Assembly (NCBI GenBank): GCA_965215755.1
Contig: OZ244119.1
Coordinates: 4,402,001 to 4,466,000 of the forward strand
DNA length: 64,000 nt
Source: Tectiglobus sp965215755
GTDB lineage: Bacteria; Pseudomonadota; Alphaproteobacteria; Rhizobiales; Hyphomicrobiaceae
Direction of reading: 5' to 3'
In this document: one piece after another, positions 8,226-16,682 of the stretch
Numbering within the stretch: position 1 is the first letter of the stretch
Layout of the letters: every line of letters starts with the position of its first letter
Program-made: the position numbers and the translations under genes
Notes under the pieces: model-generated
The model's input: only the letters and a program-made list of their open reading frames with translations
Told to the model about the DNA's origin: nothing
Databases searched by the model: none

Positions 8226-9749
8226 TCAAGCCATTCCGACCGGCTCATTCAGCGGCCCGATGTCGTTCGGACGACGCGCGATATAACCGAGCAACTCATC
8301 CTTCAGTGCTTTGTAGGCCGGATCATGGAACCGATTTGTCATCTCGTGCGGATCATTGCTCAGATCGTACATCTCACCTTCGCCGGAGTTCTGGTCGACC
8401 GTCAGCTTCGCGGTCTCTGTACGGACAGTTCTGAGGCTGAGGGCGACACCGGCTCGATTGGGATGTAATTCCCATTCACTGTAAGCGTACTCACGCGTGG
8501 CCGTATCTGTTTCCAGCAGCGGACGCAACGATTGGCCGTGCTGCGTCTGAAGCGGTTCAGCATCAGCGTAATCAAAGAATGTCGGCCCAACATCAATGGT
8601 GCTGGTTGGCGCGGAGACGGTCTTGCCGGCAGGCACGCCGGGTCCACGGACAATCATCCCGACCCGGTGCAGCCCTTCATAATGCATCGGTCCCTTGAGG
8701 ATCAAACCGTGATCGCCGAGCCAGTCACCGTGGTCGGAACTGTAGACGACAACCGTATTCTCACGCAGCCCCAACTCATCCAGCGTGATCATCAAGCGTC
8801 CGACCTGGTGATCAATCAGTGAGATCTGACCATAGGTATTGGCAATGATCTCGCGCAGTTGCTGTTCGCTTTGCTCACCTATGCGGCTGTAGGCCTTGCG
8901 TGTTTCGGCGTTTTCCTTCGATCCGCTCGGCTCGTTTTCAAGCACCGCTCGATGCCACCACGGCCGGTTATCGAAGTCACGCTCGCGATGTTCAGGTATG
9001 TCGACCTCATCGGGATGATGCAGCCGCGACCAGGGCTCCGGACAATCAAATGGATGGTGCGGATCTGGAAAACTGATCCAGGTCATGAATGGAGTTTCGT
9101 CCCGGTTCTTCAGCCAGTCGATGGCGCGGTCAGCTGTCCAGGTCGAGTTGTGCCAGGCGACGGGAAGTTTCGAGTGCCATGTCTGGGCCGCACCATGCGT
9201 TTCACCCGCATTCTCCCGATATAGCGCGTTCTTTTCATCACCGCGGCCATCAGCATAGAACCAGCGTTCGTAATGCTGCCCGGCCGGAGGCTTCTCGGGC
9301 AGAAACCAATTGTGCCCCACGAGCATCATTTCGACATGGGAGAACCCCATGTACGGCCCGTACCAATCTGAACCATAGTTGACTGAAGACTTGAGGCATT
9401 CCGGCGTGCCGGTTGGCTCAAACGTGTGATAGGTCGAGAAGTGGGCCTTGCCAAAGAAAGCGGTGTCGTAGCCTGCCTTGGTCAGCGAGCCAGCCATGCC
9501 TCTGGCGCCAACCTCGGGATTGAGATCAATACCGTTATCGTGCACGCCGTGTGTCAGTGGCAGCTGGCCAGTTAGAATTGAGGCGCGCGCCGGTTGGCAG
9601 ACAACACAGGGCGTCACGTTGCTCTCAAGCCAAGCGCCATCGGAGCGCAACTGATCGAGATGCGGTGTCTTGATCTTGCGCCCCATAAATCCATAACAAT
9701 CGCCGCGCTGTTGGTCGGCAGTAATGAAAATCAAGTTGGGTCGGCTCAT
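8226..9749 (-). CDS. Sulfatase (formylglycine type)
   Basis: 507 residues, cytoplasmic (no signal peptide). The N terminus PNLIFITADQQRGDCYG holds the metal-binding Asp. The sulfatase signature C51-Q-P-A-R55 (VVCQPARASILTGQ) carries the Cys that is converted to formylglycine. Later metal ligands appear in VYSSDHGDWLGDHG. These enzymes cleave sulfate esters; the substrate cannot be told from sequence. No anaerobic or aerobic Cys-activating enzyme gene is in the window. It lies 53 bases downstream of the truncated TctA gene, in the same direction, and a second broken sulfatase lies beyond the IS element. Confidence 0.9.
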   Translation of the reverse strand: MSRPNLIFITADQQRGDCYGFMGRKIKTPHLDQLRSDGAWLESNVTPCVVCQPARASILTGQLPLTHGVHDNGIDLNPEVGARGMAGSLTKAGYDTAFFGKAHFSTYHTFEPTGTPECLKSSVNYGSDWYGPYMGFSHVEMMLVGHNWFLPEKPPAGQHYERWFYADGRGDEKNALYRENAGETHGAAQTWHSKLPVAWHNSTWTADRAIDWLKNRDETPFMTWISFPDPHHPFDCPEPWSRLHHPDEVDIPEHRERDFDNRPWWHRAVLENEPSGSKENAETRKAYSRIGEQSEQQLREIIANTYGQISLIDHQVGRLMITLDELGLRENTVVVYSSDHGDWLGDHGLILKGPMHYEGLHRVGMIVRGPGVPAGKTVSAPTSTIDVGPTFFDYADAEPLQTQHGQSLRPLLETDTATREYAYSEWELHPNRAGVALSLRTVRTETAKLTVDQNSGEGEMYDLSNDPHEMTNRFHDPAYKALKDELLGYIARRPNDIGPLNEPVGMA

Positions 9750-9802
9750 TGGCGTGCTCTGTTGCTACCTTGTTGCCCCGAGTTATGGCTCTCAGCTCTG
9801 GC

Positions 9803-11206
9803 TCAATCCAATTCCGTCGATGGCGCCGTGGGATTAGCGACGCCTTTCGACCGGCGGCAAACGCCGAAGTAGTAGATGATCGCCAGGATCATGGCGAAGA
9901 ATGTCATGGCGATAGGGCTCTTGAAGAAGAAATATGGATCTCCCCCGGAGCCCGAGAATGCCTGGCGCAATGCCGACTCGAGATTGTTTGCCAAAATGAA
10001 TGCAATGACGAACGGCAGGATCGACATGTTGAACTTGCGCATAAGATAGCCGACAAAGCCAAAAAACACCGCAACGTAGACAGCGCTCATCGTAGTGTTC
10101 TGCACGTAGATCGATGTCAGAGTTAGCAACAAGACACCGGGCAGCAGATAGGCTTTCGGGATGTAGACCATGACTCCGGTGAGGCGCATGAAGATGCCGC
10201 CGATTGTCCAGTTGAAGATGTTGCCAAGCACCATGATGGTGAATATCCCAAAGCACATGATCAGCTCGGGATTAGGTTCGGTCGGATTGAAATTGAATAC
10301 CGGTGGTCCGGGATTGAAACCGGAGATGCTTTCCGTCGCTAGAATGAGAAACACAGCTGCGACATTGCCGGGAATGCCCAGGCTCAAAACAGGAATGAGA
10401 TTGGCGCCGGAGACCGCTGAGTTGGCGGCTTCAGTGGCTGCCACGCCTTCAGGAATTCCTGTTCCGAATTCTTCCGCCTTGCCGGATGTCTCGCGCCCGA
10501 TTGAGTAGCCCATGGTCGCGGCCAACGTTGAACCGATGCCTGGAAGCGCGCCGATAAAAGTTCCGATGCCAGCGGACATGAACACGTAGCGGTAGATGCG
10601 CCGAATATCCGCCCAATGCAGATTGTTGTCGCCTGACTGCTTTGTCAGCTCAATCTTGCTCGTACGTTTGCGCTCATTGTGCATGTCCTCAAGTGCTTTG
10701 AAGACTTCGCCCAGGATCAACACACCGAGGATCGCGGAAATCAACGGAATGCCCTGTGTGAACTCTGTGATGCCCAGCGTCAGGCGCGGGTAAGGGTCTT
10801 CGCCATTGGCGATCAGTGCGAGAAACAAACCGAGGAATGCCGCCATCATACCTTTCAAGATGGATGAGCCGACAACCGCTGAAATGAAAGACAGAGATAG
10901 AATGATGAGCGCTGCCTTCTCGGTAAATCCGAGGTAGGCTTCGACCAAGGGTGCGAGGAATGGTGCCGTCGTGAACAGTACGATGTCACTGAACGTATCG
11001 CCTGTCGCTGATGAAAAGTGAGCTATTCTGAGTGCTTTCCCACTCTGCCCCTTTTTGGTCATCGGGTAACCGTCGAACGTGGTCAAAAGAGCATCCGGTG
11101 TCCCGGGCGTGTTGAACAAGATCGCCGGCACAGCACCACCGACAGTCGCGCCCTTCATAATGCCGATCATGAACCCCATCACCGGCAAGAGGGCATCGGA
11201 ATCAAC
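9803..11206 (-). pseudogene. tctA: TctA-family permease, 5' end removed by IS element
   Basis: About 467 codons remain of a tripartite tricarboxylate transporter large permease. Family features are visible: GGAVPAILFNTPGTPDALLTT, then many TM helices, PGIGSTLAATMGYSIGRE, and VLSLGIPGNVAAVFLI. Intact TctA proteins are about 500 residues and begin with some 60-70 residues that are missing here. The reading frame runs straight into the IS end at 11206/11207. A TTG at 11188 could give a frame of 461 codons, but it would lack the first membrane segments. No TctB or TctC gene is adjacent. The remaining gene is probably non-functional. Confidence 0.88.
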
Positions 11207-11241
11207 TGTCTAGCCCCTTCTGTCTGGGCCACTGATTTGCG
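11207..11241. repeat. Left terminal inverted repeat of the IS element
   Basis: Begins TGTCT and matches the reverse complement of the right end with gaps (TGTCT, AGCCCC, GCCA, ATTTG). The orfB stop codon lies inside it at 11210-11212, as is usual in compact IS3-family elements. Confidence 0.8.
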
Positions 11242-12067
11242 GTTTCTCTAATAGTGTTTCAGGCACCGGCGCACGCATACCGAGGGCGTGGTGCGGACGG
11301 ATGTGATTGTATTGCCTGAGCCAGCCATCGATGACCACCTGGGCCTGACGCATCGTTGCGAACCACTCCGCATTGAGCACCTCGCGGCGTAACGTGCCGT
11401 TGAAACGCTCGTTGTAGCCGTTCTCCCATGGTGAGCCTGGATAGATCCTGATTGGTTCGATGCCAACACGCCGGAGCCAGTCCTGGAACGGCGCTGCTGA
11501 GAACTCCGGGCCATTGTCCGAACGGATGTAGTCCGGCTTGCCACGCCTGAGCAGCAGAGGATAGAGCGCTTCTAGGACATCAGCTGCGCCCATCTTGGCA
11601 GCAACGGCGACGCACAGAGCTTCACGCGTATATTCATCGAGCACGGTGAGTATCTTGTACGGGCGCCCGTTGCTCAGCTTGTCGTGCACCAAGTCAATTG
11701 CCCAGATGTGGTTTGGATACTGTGGCCTGAGCCGGATGACCGACGCGTCATGATGATATAGACGTTTGCGCTTTTTATGCCGGGTCGGCAGCTGCAGCCC
11801 CTCCTCGCGCCACAGCCGCTCTATCTTTTTGTGGTTTACACGCCAGCCTTCGGCGGCCAACAACTCACCGATCTTGCGATAACCATAGCGCCCATACTGC
11901 TTGGCCAGCCGGATCAGCGCCAGGCGCAAGTCATCATCATTCTGAAGCTTAGATTTGTACTGCTGCGTCGAGCGTGCGACGCCGACTTCACGGCAGGTTC
12001 GCCGCTCTGATGTGCCAAGCTTTTGGCGGACATGCACAACAGCCCGACGAAGATTGTTTGCCGTCAA
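11210..12067 (-). CDS. IS3-family transposase OrfB (DDE integrase domain)
   Basis: 285 residues. An HTH_21-like region (YGRYGYRKIGELLAAEGW) is followed by the DDE core: first Asp in IWAIDLVHDKL, second in YIRSDNGPEFS, Glu in SPWENGYNERFNGTLRREVL. The ORF starts TTG, overlapping the orfA stop by 4 bases, and would normally be made as an OrfAB fusion by -1 frameshifting. It appears intact, so the element may still be active. Confidence 0.93.
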   Translation of the reverse strand: MTANNLRRAVVHVRQKLGTSERRTCREVGVARSTQQYKSKLQNDDDLRLALIRLAKQYGRYGYRKIGELLAAEGWRVNHKKIERLWREEGLQLPTRHKKRKRLYHHDASVIRLRPQYPNHIWAIDLVHDKLSNGRPYKILTVLDEYTREALCVAVAAKMGAADVLEALYPLLLRRGKPDYIRSDNGPEFSAAPFQDWLRRVGIEPIRIYPGSPWENGYNERFNGTLRREVLNAEWFATMRQAQVVIDGWLRQYNHIRPHHALGMRAPVPETLLEKPQISGPDRRG

Positions 12068-12351
12068 GCCTTTGGCTTTAAAAAATCCAGACTCTCTTTC
12101 AAGATCAGCTTGTCGAGTTCGAGATCAGCAACGATCTTCTTCAGCCGCTGGTTCTCTTTCTCAAGGGCTTTCTTCTCAGCCAAATCCGATCGCGCCATGC
12201 CACCAAACTTCTTGCGCCAGTTGTAATAGGTCGCGTCACTTACCCCGGCGGCTCGGCAGGCTGTCGCAACGTCCGAACCGCCGGCCAGATGCAATTCGAT
12301 CTCACGCAAAAGCTTCAGGATATCTTCGTCCGAATACCGCTTCCGGGCCAT
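12064..12351 (-). CDS. IS3-family transposase OrfA (helix-turn-helix)
   Basis: 95 residues. The N-terminal part is a helix-turn-helix (SDEDILKLLREIELH, VATACRAAGVSDATYYNWRKKFGG), and the C-terminal part is a leucine zipper (LEKENQRLKKIVADLELDKL). It recognises the element ends and is fused to OrfB by frameshift. ARGENT family details beyond IS407-like cannot be fixed without a database. Confidence 0.93.
   Translation of the reverse strand: MARKRYSDEDILKLLREIELHLAGGSDVATACRAAGVSDATYYNWRKKFGGMARSDLAEKKALEKENQRLKKIVADLELDKLILKESLDFLKPKA
12079..12085 (-). promoter_or_regulatory. Probable -1 frameshift heptamer TTTTTTA in the IS element
   Basis: Read on the minus strand, the orfA codons GAT TTT TTA contain the slippery heptamer T TTT TTA in the right register. 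A -1 shift there enters the orfB frame, which is open from this point through the orfA stop. This fits the usual way IS3-family elements make OrfAB. Confidence 0.6.
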
Positions 12352-12371
12352 GCCAATCTCTCCAACTCCTA

Positions 12372-12406
12372 ACCAAATGATGGCACAGTTTTAGGGGGCT
12401 GAGACA
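12372..12406. repeat. Right terminal inverted repeat of the IS element
   Basis: Ends GGCTGAGACA; its reverse complement begins TGTCTCAGCCCCC. It lies 20 bases beyond the orfA start and abuts the truncated sulfatase directly at 12407. Confidence 0.8.
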
Positions 12407-13417
12407 GGAGAATACATCGGACCGGGCGAGTCAACATACACCGAGTACGATCGCTCTGTTGCCAACCTTACCGTCGATTGGCTGCAGGAGACTGCCGCTC
12501 GAGCATCGGATGATCCGTGGGTTCTCTACGTTGGATTTGTTGCGCCGCATTTCCCGTTGGTGGCTCCGGAGGCGTTTTTTAACATGTACGATCTCAACGA
12601 TATGCCGTCTTCGAAGCTGCTGCCGACTGATGGCCATCCACATCACCCCTGGGTCGCGGAGCATGACGCGATGTGGTCTCACGACGCCGCTTTCAAAGAC
12701 GAAACGGAACGCAAGACCGCGATTGCCGCTTATTATGCCCTCTGCACATGGGTCGACCACAACGTTGGGCGTGTTCTTGATGCCCTCGACGCGACCGGCC
12801 TCGCTGACACCACCCGGGTGATTTACACCAGCGACCATGGCGACAACGTCGGCGCCCGTGGCCTCTGGGGAAAGTCGAACATGTATCAGGAGTCTACAGC
12901 GATTCCGATGTTGATGACCGGGCCCGATGTCCCCAGTGGCGTCTGTGCTACGCCGGTCGACCTGCTTGATCTGTACCCGACGATCCTAGAGGGCGTCGCC
13001 GTCGAACCAATGCCCGAGATGAACGATCGTCCGGGCAAGTCCCTGTTCACGCTCGGCCATGCCGAGGATGACATTGAACGTGCCGTGTTCAGTGAATACC
13101 ATGCTGTTGGGTCAAACTCTGGTGGCTATATGCTGCGCAAGGGACGTTGGAAGTTTCATTATTACGTTGGGTTCCGTCCTGAATTGTTCGACCTTGAGAC
13201 CGATCCGGAGGAAATGGTCGACTTGGCTCAGGATCCAGCACATGCTGATACTTTGGCCCGGATGGAAGCTGAGCTGCGCAAGATCTGCGACCCTGAAGCC
13301 GTCGATCAACTCGCCAAGTCAGATCAGGCAGAACTGATTGCAAAGCACGGTGGGCGGGAGAAGGCTTTGCTTGTTGGCGCGCCAGGCGCAACACCACCGC
13401 CAAAGGCGGGTGACTGA
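12407..13417 (+). pseudogene. Sulfatase, 5' end removed at the IS junction
   Basis: 336 codons remain and are open from the first base after the IS (GEYIGPGESTYTEYD). The C-terminal two thirds of a choline-sulfatase/phosphatase-type sulfatase is present, with the metal-site segment VIYTSDHGDNVGARGLWGKS and the C-terminal FDLETDPEEMVDLAQ region. The N-terminal metal Asp pair and the formylglycine CxPxR motif, about 150 residues in all, are missing. An internal ATG at 12557 would give 286 residues lacking the active-site Cys, so it cannot be a working sulfatase. Confidence 0.88.
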
Positions 13418-13465
13418 CGCCAGCACGACCTGCTCAGTGGGGACCTTGCCGTTCTTCTGACAAGC

Positions 13466-13858
13466 TCACGCTTTGCTGTAGCAGACTGCTTGCAGCTTGT
13501 TGCCGTCCGGATCCCGGACATAGGCCGCATAGTAATTCTCTGAGTAATTCGGGCGGGGGCCAGGTTGGCCTTCATCCATTCCACCGAGTTGCACGGCGCG
13601 TTGGTGAAACTCCCGGACCTGCTCCTGCGTATCTGCAAGAAATGCAACGTGGGTTCCATTTCCCCAGGTGGCAGGACGGTCATCCAACGGGATGCAGATA
13701 TAGACAATCGGCATGTCGCCGTTTTTGGCATAGGCCGCCGGGAGACCAGGCGGCTTGGGCAGCCGCTCAAATCCAAGCACGCCGAGAACTGCATCGTAAA
13801 ACTTTTCTGCGCGCTGCTCATCGTTCGTGCCGAGCGTGATGTGACTGATGGCTGACAT
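13466..13858 (-). CDS. VOC/glyoxalase-family protein
   Basis: 130 residues from the ATG at 13858, preceded by AAGAAAGAGG; a start 10 codons upstream (13888) is less likely. The pattern is a vicinal-oxygen-chelate fold: ISHITLGTNDEQRAEKFYDAVLGVLGFER and, at the C terminus, YAAYVRDPDGNKLQAVCY. His (ITLG context) and Glu/Asp-type metal positions are partly visible, but the reaction cannot be named. Such proteins include glyoxalases, dioxygenases and resistance proteins. It converges with the broken sulfatase. Confidence 0.8.
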   Translation of the reverse strand: MSAISHITLGTNDEQRAEKFYDAVLGVLGFERLPKPPGLPAAYAKNGDMPIVYICIPLDDRPATWGNGTHVAFLADTQEQVREFHQRAVQLGGMDEGQPGPRPNYSENYYAAYVRDPDGNKLQAVCYSKA

Positions 13859-13945
13859 GTCGGCCTCTTTCTTGAATCGAATTGGCATGGCTTAGCACAG
13901 CTACCCTGACAGCCCGTGTCAGGAGAATTCTCGATTGTCTCAGTT

Positions 13946-14749
13946 TTACTGCGGCTCATCTCCAACATAGGCGATATCGGCTGCTGGAAGGTGCCGCCAG
14001 GTCGTATCCTGATCTTGCTCTTCTAGATAATGGGCCGCGAAACTCACTGTGCGTGGCGTGAGTAGAAACAGCCGCGTTGTCCGCCAGTCAAATCCCAAGT
14101 CAAGAGCCACCACGGCACTGACACCATCGAGGTTCATCGGAATAGATCGACCGCCTCGGGCTTCGGCAATGGCATCCTCTATGGCAATTCCAAAGCGGCA
14201 GTAATCTCCAAATGTGCCCTCACGGCGAGCGATTGCAAGGACCTGCGGTGTGCGTGGATCAAGCGCATGCAAGGGAATGCCATAGCCAGGAACGCGCTCG
14301 CCCGCTGCGCGAGCATTGGCGACGATCTTCCGTGCCAATTCAGCAAGCTTCGCATCATCCGGTGAACCATCGCGGCGCACCGCCTCGAGCGTCTCAAACA
14401 TCATCTTGGCCATCTGCTCGCCGAGCCCGCCCATACGATCGCCGAACGCATTTACGCCGGCGCCGATGGCCGCCTGAATTGACGTTCCATAAGAGGCATA
14501 ACATCGGCTGATCATCGATGGTGGTGCAATGCCATGTTCCATCGATGCGACGAGCAAGGCATCCAGCGTTCGCGCTTCAGCTTTCGATGGCAATCGCCCC
14601 TGCAGCATGAGGAACATCATGTCAGCGAATGTTGCATCACCGATCAGATCGGCAAGGTTTTGGCCCCGCACGATGATTTCCTCGCGGTCACCTTCGCTGA
14701 CGACCTTGCAGATAGATGTCTCCCAGCTTTTCATGTCCCGTGTTGCCAT
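13946..14749 (-). CDS. Citryl-CoA lyase/citrate synthase-family protein
   Basis: 267 residues from the ATG at 14749 (MATRDMKSWETSICK), with GGGAGA upstream; the frame is open further to 14851. It is about 100 residues shorter than citrate synthase and matches the short citrate-synthase-like/citryl-CoA lyase group. Conserved pieces include GGLGEQMAKMMFETLEA, VPGYGIPLHALDPRTP (the HxxxxxDPR motif region) and MNLDGVSAVVALDLGFD. The family makes or cleaves acyl-CoA/oxaloacetate C-C bonds. It is divergent from the TauD pair with an inverted repeat between them. Confidence 0.8.
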   Translation of the reverse strand: MATRDMKSWETSICKVVSEGDREEIIVRGQNLADLIGDATFADMMFLMLQGRLPSKAEARTLDALLVASMEHGIAPPSMISRCYASYGTSIQAAIGAGVNAFGDRMGGLGEQMAKMMFETLEAVRRDGSPDDAKLAELARKIVANARAAGERVPGYGIPLHALDPRTPQVLAIARREGTFGDYCRFGIAIEDAIAEARGGRSIPMNLDGVSAVVALDLGFDWRTTRLFLLTPRTVSFAAHYLEEQDQDTTWRHLPAADIAYVGDEPQ

Positions 14750-14852
14750 CGGTTGTCCATTCTCCCTTAGAAATCGCATATGTGGTGTTGACTGCGCCTC
14801 CGATGATCGCGGCCATCTGATAAACTTGCCGGAAGCAAGCGCACACGACAAT

Positions 14853-14867
14853 CATGCTTCAAGCATG
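14853..14867. promoter_or_regulatory. Inverted repeat CATGCTT-C-AAGCATG, candidate operator
   Basis: A perfect 7-bp inverted repeat with one spacer base. It lies between the divergent citryl-CoA-lyase-like gene and the first TauD gene, 21 bases before the TauD start. The size and spacing fit a dimeric repressor site (GntR-like), but no regulator gene is nearby. Confidence 0.4.
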
Positions 14868-14888
14868 TGTATGCCAAAGGAGGGAAAT

Positions 14889-15785
14889 ATGAACGCTCCA
14901 GGATTGCCAACCACAAGAACCTACGACTGTGAGAACGGCGTGACTATGACGGTGCGGCGCCTGTCAGACATTATGGCGGCCGAAGTCACCGGAGTGGACC
15001 TCTCAAAGCCGCTGACTCCCAAGCTCAAAGATGCCATCATGGATGCCTTCCTTGAGCACCATCTCCTGGCGTTTCGCGACCAGGATCTGACACCAGAGCA
15101 GCAACATGCCTTCACGTTGCATTTTGGTGAGATCGAGGAACACGTCGCCCGTCTTGCCAGTGGTGAGAAGCTGCCGCTTGTCCATGTGGTGAACAATCTC
15201 GACAAGGATGGCAATCCAACACCTCAGCCGCACAGCACGGGGAACTACTACTGGCATACGGATAAGTCGTATCACGACGTACCGTCCCTGGCGACGCTGC
15301 TACATGCCATCGAGCTGCCGCCGGATGGTGGCGACACTCTGTTCTGTAATACCTACATGGCTTATCAGCAGCTCAGTCCCGAGCAACGGCAACAACTTGC
15401 TGAGCTTCGTGCTGTCCATAGCTGGGAAGCCAGCCGGCGCAATACCAACAACAAGCCAGCAACCGAGCAGCAGAAGCGCGAGCGGCCTCCGGTTAGTCAC
15501 CCTGTTGTGCGGACTCATCCTGATACTGGCAAAAAGCTGCTCTACATCGGCACCCACACGTCGCATATCCAGGGCCGTCCGGAAGCCGAAGGCAAAGCGT
15601 TGCTCGATGACCTGCTCGCCCATGCGACCAAGGACGAGAACATCTATCGTCACAAGTGGCATGAAGGTGATCTGTGCATGTGGGATAACCGCTGCACAAT
15701 GCACCGCGCCGATGCCAACTACGATATGGGCAAGCACCGCCGTGTCCTGCATCGCACTGTCGTGCGCGGTACAAAACCTTACTGA
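14889..15785 (+). CDS. TauD/TfdA-family Fe(II)/2-oxoglutarate dioxygenase (copy 1)
   Basis: 298 residues from the ATG at 14889, which has a very strong AAAGGAGGG site; the frame is open upstream but that part is non-coding. The facial triad is H123-x-D125 in YYWHTDKSYHD and distal H272 in CTMHRAD. The 2-oxoglutarate-binding Arg lies in RRVLHRTVVRG. Family members oxidise taurine, alkyl sulfates, 2,4-D or similar acids and release sulfite or an aldehyde. The substrate is not predictable. Fourteen bases separate it from a second TauD gene. Confidence 0.92.
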   Translation: MNAPGLPTTRTYDCENGVTMTVRRLSDIMAAEVTGVDLSKPLTPKLKDAIMDAFLEHHLLAFRDQDLTPEQQHAFTLHFGEIEEHVARLASGEKLPLVHVVNNLDKDGNPTPQPHSTGNYYWHTDKSYHDVPSLATLLHAIELPPDGGDTLFCNTYMAYQQLSPEQRQQLAELRAVHSWEASRRNTNNKPATEQQKRERPPVSHPVVRTHPDTGKKLLYIGTHTSHIQGRPEAEGKALLDDLLAHATKDENIYRHKWHEGDLCMWDNRCTMHRADANYDMGKHRRVLHRTVVRGTKPY

Positions 15786-15799
15786 GAAGAGAAGCACGT

Positions 15800-16666
15800 A
15801 TGTCCGAAGCGATTGAAGTAAGACCCACCGGAGCAGCTCTTGGAGCCGATATCGCTGGCATCGATATCTCGACCGGTATGAGCGATGATGTGTTCCAGCA
15901 GATCTATCAGGCCTGGAATGACCATCTGGTGTTGCGCATTCGAGGGCAGAAGCTGGATGACGAAGCGTTGGCCAATTTCTCTTTGCGCTTTGGCGCGCTC
16001 GACGATGCACCGACGCGCCCGGTTGATGTGCCATACCATCCGTCGCGTAAAGAGATCACGGTTCTGTCGAACATCATCGAGGACGGCAAGCCGATTGGTG
16101 GTCTGGGAAACTCGGAACTCGTTTGGCATCAGGACATGAGCTATAATGACCTGCCGCCCAAGGCTAGCATACTCTATGGGATCGAGACGCCGGCAACCGG
16201 CGGGGATACATCGTTCTACAACCTCTACGCTGCTTATGAGACGCTACCGCAAGAGCTGAAGTCGCGTATTGCCGGGTTGTCCTGCAAACATGATGCGACG
16301 CGCAATTCCGCGGGGCAATTGCGTGCAGGTCTCGCGGAAACCTACAGCAACGAAGAGCGCCCTGGTGCGATCCACCCACTCGCCATCCGTCATTCTGACA
16401 CGGGCCGCACAGCGCTTTATCTCGGCCGCCGACCAAACGCCTGGATTGTCGGCCTCACTGACAGCGAGAGTGATGCGTTACTCGATGAACTATGGGCGCA
16501 TATTAACAATGGTGATCACCACTGGTCGCAGCAGTGGCAGGCTGGCGATCTCGTGATCTGGGACAACCGCTGTACGTTGCATCGCCGTGGCCAGCTTGAT
16601 CCGGCTCAGCGGCGACTGATGCATCGCACGCAAGTCCGTGACGAGGCGCGTCCGGTTGCGGCTTGA
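15800..16666 (+). CDS. TauD/TfdA-family Fe(II)/2-oxoglutarate dioxygenase (copy 2)
   Basis: 288 residues. The triad is H110-x-D112 (VWHQDMSYND) and H261 (CTLHRRG), with the 2-oxoglutarate Arg in RRLMHRTQVRDE. It shares the fold and many motifs with copy 1 but differs in most surface and substrate-side residues, so the two are old paralogues and not a recent duplication. Ribosome site GAGAAGAG. With two such dioxygenases and two sulfatase genes nearby, oxidation of sulfur-containing or ester acids is a reasonable guess. Confidence 0.92.
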   Translation: MSEAIEVRPTGAALGADIAGIDISTGMSDDVFQQIYQAWNDHLVLRIRGQKLDDEALANFSLRFGALDDAPTRPVDVPYHPSRKEITVLSNIIEDGKPIGGLGNSELVWHQDMSYNDLPPKASILYGIETPATGGDTSFYNLYAAYETLPQELKSRIAGLSCKHDATRNSAGQLRAGLAETYSNEERPGAIHPLAIRHSDTGRTALYLGRRPNAWIVGLTDSESDALLDELWAHINNGDHHWSQQWQAGDLVIWDNRCTLHRRGQLDPAQRRLMHRTQVRDEARPVAA

Positions 16667-16682
16667 CCTAACCTGATCGCGG

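Larger units (their letters stand above)
11207..12406 (-). mobile_element. IS3-family insertion sequence (IS407-like), 1,200 bp
   Basis: A complete element bounded by imperfect inverted repeats: the left end reads TGTCTAGCCCC, the right end in reverse complement reads TGTCTCAGCCCCC, and both continue to a similar GCCA-NN-ATTTG block. It carries overlapping orfA and orfB on the minus strand. The bases outside the two ends (CAAC on the left, GGAG on the right) do not match, so no target duplication remains. The flanks are two different truncated genes, TctA and a sulfatase, which points to a deletion next to the element or recombination between two copies. Confidence 0.93.

Noticed and set aside
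11186..11188. TTG at 11188 as a true start of TctA
   Set aside because: The protein would lack the first membrane part, and the frame continues without stop into the IS edge, showing truncation.
14529..14888. N-terminal extension of the first TauD gene
   Set aside because: The added 120 codons run antisense to the citryl-CoA-lyase gene and cross the operator; the ATG at 14889 has a far better ribosome site.
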